A DNA stretch of 64,000 bases. It comes from Desulfosporosinus meridiei DSM 13257 (GTDB lineage: Bacteria; Bacillota; Desulfitobacteriia; Desulfitobacteriales; Desulfitobacteriaceae). The translations under genes and the position numbers were made by a program. The stretch is taken from the NCBI RefSeq assembly GCF_000231385.2, contig NC_018515.1, forward strand, positions 3,182,501 to 3,246,500, written 5' to 3'. Below the pieces are notes generated by a model that made no database searches, was not told the origin of the DNA, and worked only from the letters and a program-made list of their open reading frames with translations. Below are positions 27,116 to 35,522 of this stretch, piece after piece. How positions within the stretch are numbered: position 1 is the stretch's first letter; every line of letters begins with the position of its first letter.

Positions 27116-27943
27116 CTAAAGCTCCTTTCTCAACCTAGGATCCAAAAAGTCCCTTAAGCTGTCCCCTATGAAATTCGTTCCTACTGCCATTGTGAGAATC
27201 GCTAAGCCAGGAAAAGTCCCAATCCACCAATAGTTAAAATTCAATACGCCATCGGCAACCATTGCTCCCCATTCCGGAGTGGGGGGAGGAGAACCTAACC
27301 CTAAAAAGCTCAAGCCCGAAAAAAGAAGAATCGCATTGCCAAAATCCAGAGTTGCCAAGACTAAAACCGGTCCAACGCTATTGGGGAGAATCTCGTTAAA
27401 AAATATTCTAAAATGGGAGGCACCCAGGGATTTGGCCGCTTCCACATACTCATTCTCTTTGTTGGCAATAACCATACTGCGCATTACTCGAGCATAGTTA
27501 GGCCACCAAATGATCGCCATTGCCAACAGAGTATTATACAGGCTGGGACCTAAGGCAGCTGCGATAGTCATAGCTAAAATAATACCGGGGAAGGCCATGA
27601 CCATTTCTGAGATTCTCATCATGATTTCATCAGTAAGTCCACCAATATAGCCGGCAATACCGCCATAGATCATTCCAACAAAGGACGCCAGAATAATAGT
27701 CGCCAGTCCGGCAATCAGAGAGATGCGGCTGCCCATCAATACACGACTAAAAACATCTCGGCCGATGCTGTCCGTACCAAACCAATGAAGACTGCTGGGG
27801 GCTTGAAAGCGATGGGCCAGATCTTGGGCCAAATAGTTATAAGGGGTAATCAAGGGCGCCACCAGAGCAATTACAATCCACAAAGAACATACAATTATCC
27901 CTATCGAAAACAGAAAGTTGTTTTTCATAATTCGCAGCAGCAT
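27116..27943 (-). CDS. dppC: Peptide ABC transporter permease, DppC type
   Basis: A 275-residue inner-membrane permease of the Dpp/Opp/nickel importer family. An N-terminal helix precedes the DppC-typical segment HWFGTDSIGRDVFSRVL (about residues 52-68). The EAA loop is EAAKSLGASHFRIFFNEILP near 163. Five to six membrane helices are predicted. It starts one base after dppB ends, so translation is coupled. It is the last gene of an operon running M24 peptidase, dppD, dppF, dppA, dppB and dppC. The substrate is a di- or oligopeptide; nickel cannot be ruled out, but the peptidase neighbour favours peptides. Confidence 0.9.
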   Translation of the reverse strand: MLLRIMKNNFLFSIGIIVCSLWIVIALVAPLITPYNYLAQDLAHRFQAPSSLHWFGTDSIGRDVFSRVLMGSRISLIAGLATIILASFVGMIYGGIAGYIGGLTDEIMMRISEMVMAFPGIILAMTIAAALGPSLYNTLLAMAIIWWPNYARVMRSMVIANKENEYVEAAKSLGASHFRIFFNEILPNSVGPVLVLATLDFGNAILLFSGLSFLGLGSPPPTPEWGAMVADGVLNFNYWWIGTFPGLAILTMAVGTNFIGDSLRDFLDPRLRKEL

Positions 27944-27944
27944 A

Positions 27945-28964
27945 TTAATGATACCTCACTCTGGGGTCAAGAATTCCATAAAGAATGTCCACGAGCAAAT
28001 TAATCACAACATAGTTAATGGAAATCAAGATTGATACCCCAATGATAGCAGGAAAATCCAAATTCCCTGCTGCCTTATAGGCATATTGCCCGATACCAGG
28101 CCAGGCAAATATCGTTTCTACTAACACCATACCACCTAGAAGGTTGCCAAACCCTATACCTATGACCGTAACAACAGGAATTAAGGCATTTCCTAAGGCA
28201 TGACGCATGATAATCATTTTTTCCGTCAGACCTTTTGCCCTTGCCGTACGAATGAAATCTAAGGACATAACTTCCAGCAGACTGGAACGAGTTGTACGAG
28301 TAATCAAGCCCATGGTAAAAGAGCCCAAGACCAACCCGGGTAAAAGCAAATGCCATAAAGCATCCCTGGCCAAACTCCAATTTCCAGCCAGAAGAGCGTC
28401 AATAACGTAAAGGTGAGTCACTTCAACGGGCGGCTTCAGATAAGGGCTTATTCGCCCAGGGCCTGGAGCTATTCCAAAATGTACATAAAACAGCAGTAAG
28501 AACATAAGTCCCAACCAAAAACTAGGTACAGATACTCCTAAAACAGAAATACCCCTAATCAGTTGATCCATTGCGCTATTGCGCTTAATGGCCGAAATAA
28601 TTCCAAACAGCATACCAAAAATAATGGCAATAATAATTGAGAAAATCGCTAATTCAATAGTGGCGGGAAAATAGTCCTGCAAATCATCCAGTACCGGCCG
28701 CTGAGTTCTGATAGAGGTACCTAAATCACCCTGAACCAAATTGCCGACATAGATAAAATATTGAGTGTACAAGGGTTTATCCATCCCCCACTTGGCTTTA
28801 AAAGCCTCTACCATTTCAGGGTTATCAATATTTCTCTGACTTAAATTGGCCAAAACCGGGTCACTGGGCACTGAGTGAGAAATGACAAAGACAACCAGGG
28901 AAACTCCTATGACCAGGAACACTAAGAAAAACAATCTTCTTGCTATATACTTGAGAAGTCCCAA
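27945..28964 (-). CDS. dppB: Peptide ABC transporter permease, DppB type
   Basis: A 339-residue permease. The N-terminal YIARRLFFLVFLVIGVSLVV starts the first helix, as in DppB/OppB. The conserved LGTSIRTQRPVLDDL lies near residue 80, and the EAA-like loop is FIRTARAKGLTEKMIIMRHA near 237. Six membrane helices are expected. It pairs with DppC to form the channel. The start is 36 bases beyond the hairpin that follows dppA, so ribosome access may be set independently of the binding protein. Confidence 0.9.
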   Translation of the reverse strand: MGLLKYIARRLFFLVFLVIGVSLVVFVISHSVPSDPVLANLSQRNIDNPEMVEAFKAKWGMDKPLYTQYFIYVGNLVQGDLGTSIRTQRPVLDDLQDYFPATIELAIFSIIIAIIFGMLFGIISAIKRNSAMDQLIRGISVLGVSVPSFWLGLMFLLLFYVHFGIAPGPGRISPYLKPPVEVTHLYVIDALLAGNWSLARDALWHLLLPGLVLGSFTMGLITRTTRSSLLEVMSLDFIRTARAKGLTEKMIIMRHALGNALIPVVTVIGIGFGNLLGGMVLVETIFAWPGIGQYAYKAAGNLDFPAIIGVSILISINYVVINLLVDILYGILDPRVRYH

Positions 28965-29004
28965 CGATATTCACCCCCTCAGGCCTGTTCAATCAAACTA
29001 ACTT

Positions 29005-29041
29005 CTAGGGAGGGCAGATGCGATATGCATCTGCCCTCTAG
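29005..29041 (-). terminator. Intercistronic hairpin between dppA and dppB
   Basis: CTAG(G)GAGGGCAGATGC pairs with GCATCTGCCCTCTAG, a stem of about 16 bp directly after the dppA stop. Such stems usually stabilise the binding-protein mRNA or cause partial termination, giving excess binding protein. Confidence 0.65.
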
Positions 29042-29045
29042 GTTA

Positions 29046-30653
29046 TTATTTTGCTGAAACATTTTTTAAATTTATTTTGTAGAGATCAATATAGTCTGTA
29101 CCTTTGATGTTATCACGAGTTGCGTAATGACGAGCATGCTGGAGTAAGACATCAAAGGCACTATCTTCATCCATCATTTTTTGAATATCTTCAAGGTTCT
29201 TGATGCGGGCAGCTTTGTCTACCTCTACCGCTGCTTTCTTACCCAATTCTACTAATTTAGGATTCATTTCAGCTGTCCAATTAGCACGCAGACCTACGGG
29301 GTTCCCGGGTAAAAACGCTAATTGAGTGTTTGGATCCGGATAGTCAGGGCCCCAATACCAAAGGGACAAGGCCTGAGTGCCTTTACGATAGGGGTCCAGG
29401 GCTACCATAATATCAGAGGTTTTGATTTCTGTTTCAATACCTATTTGCAGCAAATCGTTCTGGATCTTTTGAGCCAAGGTCGGTAAATCCATACCCTCAA
29501 CTGCCAAAGTAGCTACTTCCAAGGTAGTCTTAAAGCCTTTTTCATAACCGGCTTTTTTCATTAACTCTTTCGCCTTCTCGATATCTTGAGCAGTTTTGGG
29601 ATCTCGTGGAGGCAGAGTTCCTAAAAATCCGACTTGGAAGGGCGCTACAGGTGTTATCGAACCTTCACCGGCTATTGTCTGCATTCCTCGATAGTCTAAG
29701 GCTAAGCGAATTGCCTTTTGCACATCCGGGTTAGCAATCGGGCCGCCAACTTTAGGATCCCTGTTCATCAATAAAAAGGTTAGGGTCATTGATTGGGCTT
29801 TCTTAATTTCAATCCCCGGTTTGTTTTGAATTTGCTTAACATGTTCAGGTCCTAAATTAAAGGCAATATCGATATCTCCTTTTTCCAGCATCATTAATTG
29901 GGTTCCGGGATCAGAAATTGCTTTTAAAACAACCTTATCGTAATAGGGAGCTTCTCCCCAATAATTCTTATTCCGAGCTAAGACCACTTCCACTTTAGGA
30001 GTGTAAGATTCAATCACGTAAGGACCTGATCCGGCAGAGTGGGTATCAAACCACAGTTTGGCCTTATCAGAGGTACTGGCGTCTGCGGCATTAGTTGCCC
30101 CATTCTCCATAGCCAATTTGCTGTCAATAACACCAAAGGCATTATAGGTCAATTTAGTTAAGAAGGATGCGTCTTGCTCCTTCAGGTTAAAAACAACAGT
30201 ATTCTGATCCGGAGTCTCGATGGATTTAATTCCATCTGTTAAGAAGGCCCCATTTCCCTTTAGGTTAATCGATCTCTCCACGCTCCACTTAACATCTTGA
30301 GCAGAAAGAGGATTGCCGCTGGCAAACTTTACTCCCTTATGAAGCTTAAAGGTATAGGTTAGACCATCCTTGCTGACCTCATGGCTTTCCGCAATACCAT
30401 CAATAGGGGCATCCAGATTATCCTCAAACTGCATCAAGGTATCATAAACGGGATGCAGGACTAGTAAAGCGTATACCTCGTAGGCCAGACCCGGATCAAA
30501 GGTTTCATAATCAGGATCCAGGGCCATAATCAACTGTTTGGTACCATCCGAGCCTTCAGGCTTAGTTGCAGCATCCTTACTGCCGCCACATCCTACAACA
30601 AAGAGTAATACACAGGTCAGTAGAGCGACCAAAACTCTAAGGTTCTTTCTCAC
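29046..30653 (-). CDS. dppA: Peptide-binding lipoprotein, family 5 solute-binding protein
   Basis: A 535-residue extracellular lipoprotein of the DppA/OppA family. The GTG start at 30653 follows GGGGAGGAAAATA. The signal sequence ends in the lipobox VGCG, with Cys at about residue 22 for lipid attachment. The mature part has the SBP_bac_5 pattern: YTFKLHKGVKFASGNPLSAQ near 90 and DIAFNLGPEH near 270. It would capture peptides outside the cell and deliver them to DppBC. The ligand specificity cannot be read. In the operon the two ATPase genes come first, then the binding protein. Confidence 0.92.
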   Translation of the reverse strand: MRKNLRVLVALLTCVLLFVVGCGGSKDAATKPEGSDGTKQLIMALDPDYETFDPGLAYEVYALLVLHPVYDTLMQFEDNLDAPIDGIAESHEVSKDGLTYTFKLHKGVKFASGNPLSAQDVKWSVERSINLKGNGAFLTDGIKSIETPDQNTVVFNLKEQDASFLTKLTYNAFGVIDSKLAMENGATNAADASTSDKAKLWFDTHSAGSGPYVIESYTPKVEVVLARNKNYWGEAPYYDKVVLKAISDPGTQLMMLEKGDIDIAFNLGPEHVKQIQNKPGIEIKKAQSMTLTFLLMNRDPKVGGPIANPDVQKAIRLALDYRGMQTIAGEGSITPVAPFQVGFLGTLPPRDPKTAQDIEKAKELMKKAGYEKGFKTTLEVATLAVEGMDLPTLAQKIQNDLLQIGIETEIKTSDIMVALDPYRKGTQALSLWYWGPDYPDPNTQLAFLPGNPVGLRANWTAEMNPKLVELGKKAAVEVDKAARIKNLEDIQKMMDEDSAFDVLLQHARHYATRDNIKGTDYIDLYKINLKNVSAK

Positions 30654-30746
30654 TATTTTCCTCCCCTTTCAAATCATAGTTTGGATATAACAATCCCTGC
30701 AAGTAAGTACGAGTAACATTAAAGTTCGAATATCCCTCCTTTTGAA

Positions 30747-31715
30747 TTATTCAACTCCATGGCAAGCGACAAAATGACCCGGAAACACCTCCTTTAGCAG
30801 AGGCTCAGCTTGACTACATAATTCTGTCACCTCAGGGCACCTAGTGTGAAAGCGACACCCAGATGGAGGATTAGCAGGACTTGGCACATCCCCTTTTAGC
30901 AAGATCCGTTCTTTTTGAAGATCCGGATCAGTATTGGGAATTGCCGAGATCAGAGCTTTGGCATAGGGATGTTGAGTGTTATGATAAATATCCGCATGAC
31001 TGCCGGTTTCAACAAGTTTTCCTAGGTACATGACTCCAACCCGATTACAGATATGATGAACCACGCTTAGGTTATGAGAGATAAATAAGTAGGTCAGGTC
31101 ATACTCTTTTTGGAGATCTTCCAATAAATTAATAACCTGCGCTTGAATCGAAACATCTAAAGCAGAGACTGGCTCATCGCAAATAATCAGCTTAGGGTTC
31201 AAGGTTAAAGCCCTGGCAATCCCTACCCTTTGCTTTTGCCCTCCCGACATTTCATGAGGATAACGACTCAAGTGATACTCAGATAACCCTACCCTATTCA
31301 TTAATTCTTTGATTTTAGCTTTTCGCTCAACCTTTGATCCAACGTTATGTATGTGAAAAGGTTCATTTAAAATATTCTCAATGGTCTTTCTGGGATTTAA
31401 GGATGCGCTGGGATCCTGAAAAATCAACTGCATCTTCTTCCGCATGTCCTTCATCCTGTTATTTTTCAAGGAGACTATGTCCTCTCCCTCAAAAATCACC
31501 TTGCCGGCATTTGGTTTATAAAGCCCAAGTATGGTACGTCCCAGAGTACTTTTGCCGCACCCGGATTCTCCCACTAACCCAAAGGTTTCCCCTTTAAACA
31601 ATTCAAATGAAACATCATCCACGGCTTTAATATATTTTTTGTTAAAAGAAAAGCTGCTTTCGCTCTGAAAATACATTTTTAAGTTCTGCACCTGCACAAG
31701 CACATTATCTTCCAT
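30747..31715 (-). CDS. dppF: Peptide ABC transporter ATPase, DppF/OppF type
   Basis: A 322-residue ATPase. Walker A is GESGCGKSTLGRTILGL near residue 54, the Q-loop is LIFQDPSASLNPRKT, the signature is MSGGQKQRVGIARAL, and Walker B is LIICDEPVSALDVSIQ. The C-terminal oligopeptide-transporter extension ends with HTRCPEVTELC, whose cysteines are typical of this subgroup and may bind an Fe-S cluster. Its start overlaps the end of dppD by 11 bases, implying coupled translation of the two ATPases. Confidence 0.92.
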   Translation of the reverse strand: MEDNVLVQVQNLKMYFQSESSFSFNKKYIKAVDDVSFELFKGETFGLVGESGCGKSTLGRTILGLYKPNAGKVIFEGEDIVSLKNNRMKDMRKKMQLIFQDPSASLNPRKTIENILNEPFHIHNVGSKVERKAKIKELMNRVGLSEYHLSRYPHEMSGGQKQRVGIARALTLNPKLIICDEPVSALDVSIQAQVINLLEDLQKEYDLTYLFISHNLSVVHHICNRVGVMYLGKLVETGSHADIYHNTQHPYAKALISAIPNTDPDLQKERILLKGDVPSPANPPSGCRFHTRCPEVTELCSQAEPLLKEVFPGHFVACHGVE

Positions 31716-32733
31716 GTTCCACTCTCCTATTGTCTTGGCCTAATTCATTGACCTGACGCCAGCATCTGACAGCCCGGTCTGGGGATACATGGATCAAATC
31801 AGGAGCCTGCTCTGAACAATTTGACGTTGAATAATTACATCTGGGTTGAAAACTGCACCCGAAGGGCATTTCAAAGGGGCTGGGCACTGTGCCTTCAATG
31901 GTATGTAAGCGCTGCTTCTCTTTGGTAATGGTAGGAATAGACCTTAATAATCCCTCGGTATAGGGGTGCAGGGGCTCTCTGATCAATTCTTTAAGGGGGC
32001 CGGACTCCACAACCTGTCCCGCATACATTACTACGACTCGATCACACATTTCCGTAATTATCCCCAAATCATGGGTAATCATGATAATGGCCGAGTCAAT
32101 TTCCTGGCGTAGATTTTTTAACAACTCCATAATTTGAGCCTGAATGGTGACATCTAGAGCTGTTGTTGGTTCATCCGCCAAAAGCAGTTTAGGCCGACAG
32201 GCCAGAGCCATGGCGATCATGACCCTCTGCCGCATTCCACCTGATAATTGATGAGGGTACTCTTTAAACCTTTGCTCCGGAATTGGAATACCCACCATCT
32301 TTAAGAGTTCCAAGGCACGAGCCTTAGCTTCTTTTTTGCTAAAGCCTTTATGCAGCAAGAGGGGTTCCATGATCTGTTTGCCACAAGTGTGAATAGGGTT
32401 TAAAGAAGTCATAGGTTCCTGAAATATCATGGCTATCTCATTCCCTCGGATCTTGCGAACTTCTTCAAGAGATAGTTCCCTGAGGTTTTGCTGGTTAAAA
32501 ATTATCTCTCCCGATGTCTCTCCGGGGGGATTAGGTACTAGGTTCATAATTGATAGAGCGGTAACGCTTTTGCCGCTTCCACTCTCCCCAACAATGCCCA
32601 AAGTTTCACCTGACCGTACTGAAATACTCACATCTCGAACAGCCCTAAACACACCCTCTGAAGTTCTAAATTGCACATTTAAGTTATTAATTCTTAGTAA
32701 ATCGTCCTGTCCGATATCATCACTCATATTCAT
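31705..32733 (-). CDS. dppD: Peptide ABC transporter ATPase, DppD/OppD type
   Basis: A 342-residue ATPase. Walker A is [17 protein letters not shown] near residue 50, the signature is [20 protein letters not shown], and Walker B is [16 protein letters not shown]. The C-terminal extension has [17 protein letters not shown], matching OppD/DppD. The start may be the ATG at 32733 or, with better spacing from GGAGAC, the ATG at 32727. It lies about 100 bases after the M24 peptidase gene and is probably in the same operon. Confidence 0.92.
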   Translation of the reverse strand: MNMSDDIGQDDLLRINNLNVQFRTSEGVFRAVRDVSISVRSGETLGIVGESGSGKSVTALSIMNLVPNPPGETSGEIIFNQQNLRELSLEEVRKIRGNEIAMIFQEPMTSLNPIHTCGKQIMEPLLLHKGFSKKEAKARALELLKMVGIPIPEQRFKEYPHQLSGGMRQRVMIAMALACRPKLLLADEPTTALDVTIQAQIMELLKNLRQEIDSAIIMITHDLGIITEMCDRVVVMYAGQVVESGPLKELIREPLHPYTEGLLRSIPTITKEKQRLHTIEGTVPSPFEMPFGCSFQPRCNYSTSNCSEQAPDLIHVSPDRAVRCWRQVNELGQDNRRVEHGR

Positions 32734-32836
32734 GTCTCCATAAAGATTTATCTTATCTTAGGTTTCAGAAACTAGTGAACTCATTAAATTAAAAATGAAC
32801 TTGAAAGTTAAACTTCTGCCATAAAACATGGGACTC

Positions 32837-33931
32837 TTAGGTCTCGATAAGCTCGCGCGAAAAATTATTAAAGCGCACCGGCCCGTTTTCCGTTAATCCA
32901 ACAATATCTTCAATGCGAACCCCAAATTTGCCCGGTAAATAAATCCCCGGTTCAATACTGAAAGTCATACCTGTCTTCAGGATTTCTTGATTGCCCTTAA
33001 CTATATACGGATCTTCGTGGATATCCAGCCCTATGCCATGTCCGGTCCTGTGAATAAAGTATTCTCCATATCCGGCTCGAGAAATGACTTCCCGAGCAAC
33101 CTCATCGACTTTCTCACAAGCAATCCCTTGCTGAACCGCCAGAAAGCCGGCTTCGTTCGCATCCTTTACAGCATTAAACACTTTCTTGACCTCTGCAGAG
33201 GCCTTGCCCACAGAAAAAGTTCGAGTCATATCTGAGCAGTATCCTTGGAAGAGTCCTCCGAAATCTAAGACCACTAAATCCCCCATCTGTAACTTTCTTT
33301 CGCCGGTATAGTGGTGAGGAGAGGAGGTGTTAGGCCCTGAGGCCACAATGGGTTTGAAGGAAAGCTCTTCCGCTCCATATTCCTTCAGCTTTGATTCCAC
33401 AAAAAAGGCTAGCTCTTTTTCAGAAATACCCGGTTGAATAACCATCCGTACTTCCGCCATAACCTTATCTGTTAATCCCCCGGCTTTGGCAAGTTGACTC
33501 ATCTCGTATTGGTCTTTAAACATTCTGATTTCCCGCATTAGATTTGAGACTCCAATGAACTCAAACCCAACAAAAGCTCTTCTTAGACTCAAGAAGTGTC
33601 CTGCCCACATTCTTTCATCAATTGCTGCTATGGCTGACCCCTTCTTAATTAGGGGAAGCAATAAATTCACCGGATCTGTTTCATCAGACCAGGTCGCTAA
33701 TTCAAAATTCTTCTCTTCCAGGTTCTCTGCTGCTTCTCGATACATATCCGGCATGATCATTACCGGCTTACCTTCAGCCGGGACTAAAAAAACTTGCAGC
33801 CTTTCATCAGCTGTAGTCTTTAATCCTGTTAAATAAAAAAGATGAGACGTAGGGGCAAATACCATATAGTCAGTGTTTTGAGATTTCATGATTGCTTGGA
33901 TTTTTTGGATTCTTGCTGTATAACTACCCAT
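32837..33931 (-). CDS. M24-family Xaa-Pro aminopeptidase/dipeptidase
   Basis: A 364-residue cytosolic metallopeptidase. The N-terminal creatinase-like domain spans about 1-130, and the pita-bread catalytic domain spans about 140-364. Metal ligands are visible in VVLDFGGLFQGYCSDMTRTF (two Asp), HRTGHGIGLDIHE (His), FSIEPGIYLPGK (Glu) and GVRIEDIV (Glu). Members release or split residues next to proline (PepP/PepQ). It is encoded directly upstream of the peptide importer, so imported Xaa-Pro peptides are likely substrates. This would supply proline and possibly hydroxyproline to the 42-56 kb island, which is inference. Confidence 0.88.
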   Translation of the reverse strand: MGSYTARIQKIQAIMKSQNTDYMVFAPTSHLFYLTGLKTTADERLQVFLVPAEGKPVMIMPDMYREAAENLEEKNFELATWSDETDPVNLLLPLIKKGSAIAAIDERMWAGHFLSLRRAFVGFEFIGVSNLMREIRMFKDQYEMSQLAKAGGLTDKVMAEVRMVIQPGISEKELAFFVESKLKEYGAEELSFKPIVASGPNTSSPHHYTGERKLQMGDLVVLDFGGLFQGYCSDMTRTFSVGKASAEVKKVFNAVKDANEAGFLAVQQGIACEKVDEVAREVISRAGYGEYFIHRTGHGIGLDIHEDPYIVKGNQEILKTGMTFSIEPGIYLPGKFGVRIEDIVGLTENGPVRFNNFSRELIET

Positions 33932-33994
33932 AGATTCAAGTGCCCTCCTCTATATTCTTCTACATTGTCTTTAATTACTGTTAACCAATTGAGA

Positions 33995-34333
33995 TTAAGA
34001 TTGTTTCACTAAGAACCAGACTATTTCACAGCTCTCTGCTCCATCGTTTACAGCCCAATGTTCCTCACCCGCCGGGATTAAAGATGCTTGACCTTCCGAT
34101 ACCCGGCATTCTTTACCCCCACTCACGGTTAAAATAGACCCCCGCATTATAAACGAGTATTCATGCTCAGCGTGCACTCCCGCTCCTTCAGCCGGAACCC
34201 TTGCTCCGGGAGGAAATACCACGGTTCCCATAGTCACCTGGGCATCCTTAAGAGCTTCTTCTCCGAAGAGCGTTTTCATGATCACATCACTACGATCAGC
34301 TGCTTTAGTATCCGCGTTTGTAATAATTTTCAT
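33995..34333 (-). CDS. Small cupin-domain protein
   Basis: About 112 residues, starting at the ATG at 34333 (AGGAG 11 bases upstream) or seven codons earlier. It has a single cupin barrel: GVHAEHEYSFIMRGSILTV holds the first motif (His, His, Glu pattern) and LIPAGEEHWAVND the second (His). Metal binding is therefore likely. It sits between an XRE-cupin regulator and the M24 peptidase gene and may belong to the peptide operon. No catalytic role can be given; small cupins of this kind are often ligand-binding or isomerase-like. Confidence 0.8.
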   Translation of the reverse strand: MKIITNADTKAADRSDVIMKTLFGEEALKDAQVTMGTVVFPPGARVPAEGAGVHAEHEYSFIMRGSILTVSGGKECRVSEGQASLIPAGEEHWAVNDGAESCEIVWFLVKQS

Positions 34334-34410
34334 TGCACAGCTTTCTCCTAACATTTTTTCAAGTTAAGTTATTAGTTAATAAACTTTGACCTTTTGATCA
34401 GTTTCGAAGA

Positions 34411-34505
34411 CTTTCACTTCTATAAAAGTGGGTAATCTGATTTCCACTTCGGTGGAAGTAGACTCCCCTACCTAAGCTCCGATGTTCAGCTCAAGCCGGA
34501 GGAGT
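34411..34505. repeat. Dispersed intergenic repeat (copy A, best preserved)
   Basis: A set of hairpins: CACTTCTATAAAAGTG, then TCCACTTCGGTGGA, then CTCCGATGTTCAGC ending with CGGAGGAG. It lies between the XRE-cupin and cupin genes. Parts recur at 15.55 kb and in decayed form at 7.3 kb. Confidence 0.45.
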
Positions 34506-34532
34506 TCACTATGTTAAACTATATAAACACGA

Positions 34533-35081
34533 TTACTCATGAAAAATAATGGGGGTAAGTACAGCAATCATATGAACCGGTTCATCCGACTGATTATGCC
34601 AGGTATGGTCTAAAAGGGAAGGAAAATGAATCGTATCGCCTTCATTCATTTCGTATTCTTTGTCTCCCACCTGCATTAGGACTTTCCCCTTCAACACATA
34701 GTAGAACTCTTCGCCGGGATGATTAAAAACAACCTCCTGCCCTTGGTGCGGGGCTAATACTATATGAATCGGCTCCAAAACCTTGCCGGAAAAGTTACCT
34801 CCTAAGCGGGTAAAGATTGAATTTGATCGTTCAATCTGAAAAGGCTTGCGCTCCTCAACCGGTGTAAAAAAACTGTTAGTCACGGTATTTTCAAAAAAAG
34901 AAGACATAGAAACTTTAAATACATCCGCAATCTTTTGCAGGGATGTGATAGCCAGTGAGCTGTTTCCTCGTTCTACTTGAGACAGAAAACTTACGGATAG
35001 CCCTGTTTTTTCACTTAAGTCTTTAAGCGTCATATTCATGCTGACACGCAGGCTCCGAATTCGCTCATAAATATTCTCCAT
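34533..35081 (-). CDS. XRE-family regulator with C-terminal cupin
   Basis: A 182-residue regulator. The N-terminal helix-turn-helix (about residues 5-60) contains MTLKDLSEKTGLSVSFLSQV followed by ERGNSSLAITSLQKIA. The C-terminal cupin (about 105-180) has HPGEEFYYVLKGKVLMQVGD and HFPSLLDHTWHNQSDEP, a probable effector pocket. This architecture (PuuR-, SinR/ClgR-cupin-like) often regulates amino acid, polyamine or peptide use. The neighbours fit regulation of the M24/Dpp operon. Two odd palindromes, ATTAC-A-GTAAT and AATAC-A-GTATT, lie 44-93 bases upstream of the start and are candidate operators. Confidence 0.9.
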   Translation of the reverse strand: MENIYERIRSLRVSMNMTLKDLSEKTGLSVSFLSQVERGNSSLAITSLQKIADVFKVSMSSFFENTVTNSFFTPVEERKPFQIERSNSIFTRLGGNFSGKVLEPIHIVLAPHQGQEVVFNHPGEEFYYVLKGKVLMQVGDKEYEMNEGDTIHFPSLLDHTWHNQSDEPVHMIAVLTPIIFHE

Positions 35082-35124
35082 AAAACCCCTCTAATTCCTA
35101 TATTAATTTAGTTATATGAAATAT

Positions 35125-35135
35125 ATTACAGTAAT
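35125..35135. promoter_or_regulatory. Candidate XRE operator 1
   Basis: ATTACAGTAAT is a palindrome around a central base, 44 bases upstream of the XRE-cupin start. Confidence 0.35.
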
Positions 35136-35153
35136 ACTAAAATGTCTATACTT

Positions 35154-35183
35154 TTGGAAAGATAATACAGTATTCAGTATAAG
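35154..35183 (+). promoter_or_regulatory. Candidate plus-strand promoter for the structured RNA
   Basis: TTGGAA, an 18-base spacer and TATAAG lie 40 bases before the structured element and divergent from the XRE gene. The score is moderate, since neither hexamer is perfect. Confidence 0.35.
35164..35174. promoter_or_regulatory. Candidate XRE operator 2
   Basis: AATACAGTATT has the same TACAGTA core as operator 1, 39 bases away, and overlaps the plus-strand promoter candidate. Confidence 0.35.
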
Positions 35184-35223
35184 GGGTTTGGCTATACTGA
35201 AAAAATCCCAGTTTCACTTCAAA

Positions 35224-35406
35224 GGGCGGCTTCGATCCACAGGAGTGAACCCATTGCATGGAGAGGCGGTAAAGCCTACAAAGCTTGGGTGGGAAGCGGA
35301 GCCACAGGTTCACATCAGGTATTACCCTGAGGTTTGGCGGAGCTCCCGCCCAAGCCAGTAGGCGAGCCTCGGAATGCTGGGTGAACGGATGTGGACGAAG
35401 CCGCCC
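35224..35406 (+). ncRNA. Candidate structured RNA, GC-rich, unknown class
   Basis: A 183-base GC-rich island in an AT-rich 440-base gap. The ends pair as GGGCGGCTTCG(A)TCCACA with TGTGGACGAAGCCGCCC, about 17 bp with one bulge. Inside, GCTTGGGTGGGA pairs with TCCCGCCCAAGC over 12 positions with one U-G wobble, which is a valid pair only in plus-strand RNA. GTGAACC (35245) pairs with GGTTCAC (35307), crossing that stem as a pseudoknot would. Small hairpins include TCAGG/CCTGA. A promoter-like site lies upstream and a strong terminator downstream. The overlapping ORFs match no family I know and look accidental. Confidence 0.5.
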
Positions 35407-35453
35407 CGACCCAAGCGACCTTATTTCCGTACTACTCACTTCCCCTGCCGTAG

Positions 35454-35505
35454 AAAAGGACTGCTGCCAAATGAACTTAGTTCACTTTGGCAGCAGTCCT
35501 TTTTC
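35454..35505. terminator. Strong bidirectional terminator
   Basis: GGACTGCTGCCAAA pairs with TTTGGCAGCAGTCC (14 bp), with GAAC/GTTC inside, followed by TTTTT on the plus strand and TTTT on the minus strand. It serves the GDYXXLXY gene on minus and any structured-RNA transcript on plus. Confidence 0.85.
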
Positions 35506-35522
35506 TCGTCATTATTCATTTT

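Noticed and set aside
35137-35150. A fourth GntR operator (TGTCTATAC upstream of the XRE gene)
   Set aside because: The core GTCTATAC is present but the palindrome is incomplete at the end and it is far from the methyl-transfer genes; a chance match is likely.
35224-35406. Cobalamin riboswitch (because of AAGCCAGTAGGC and the GGGAAGC segment)
   Set aside because: The conserved B12-box order and the GCCACTG core are not in place, and the adjacent genes are not cobalamin-related.
35146-35439. 97-residue minus-strand frame (and overlapping plus-strand frames) over the structured element
   Set aside because: No ribosome site and no recognisable family; the frames exist because the GC-rich RNA-like element has few stop codons.
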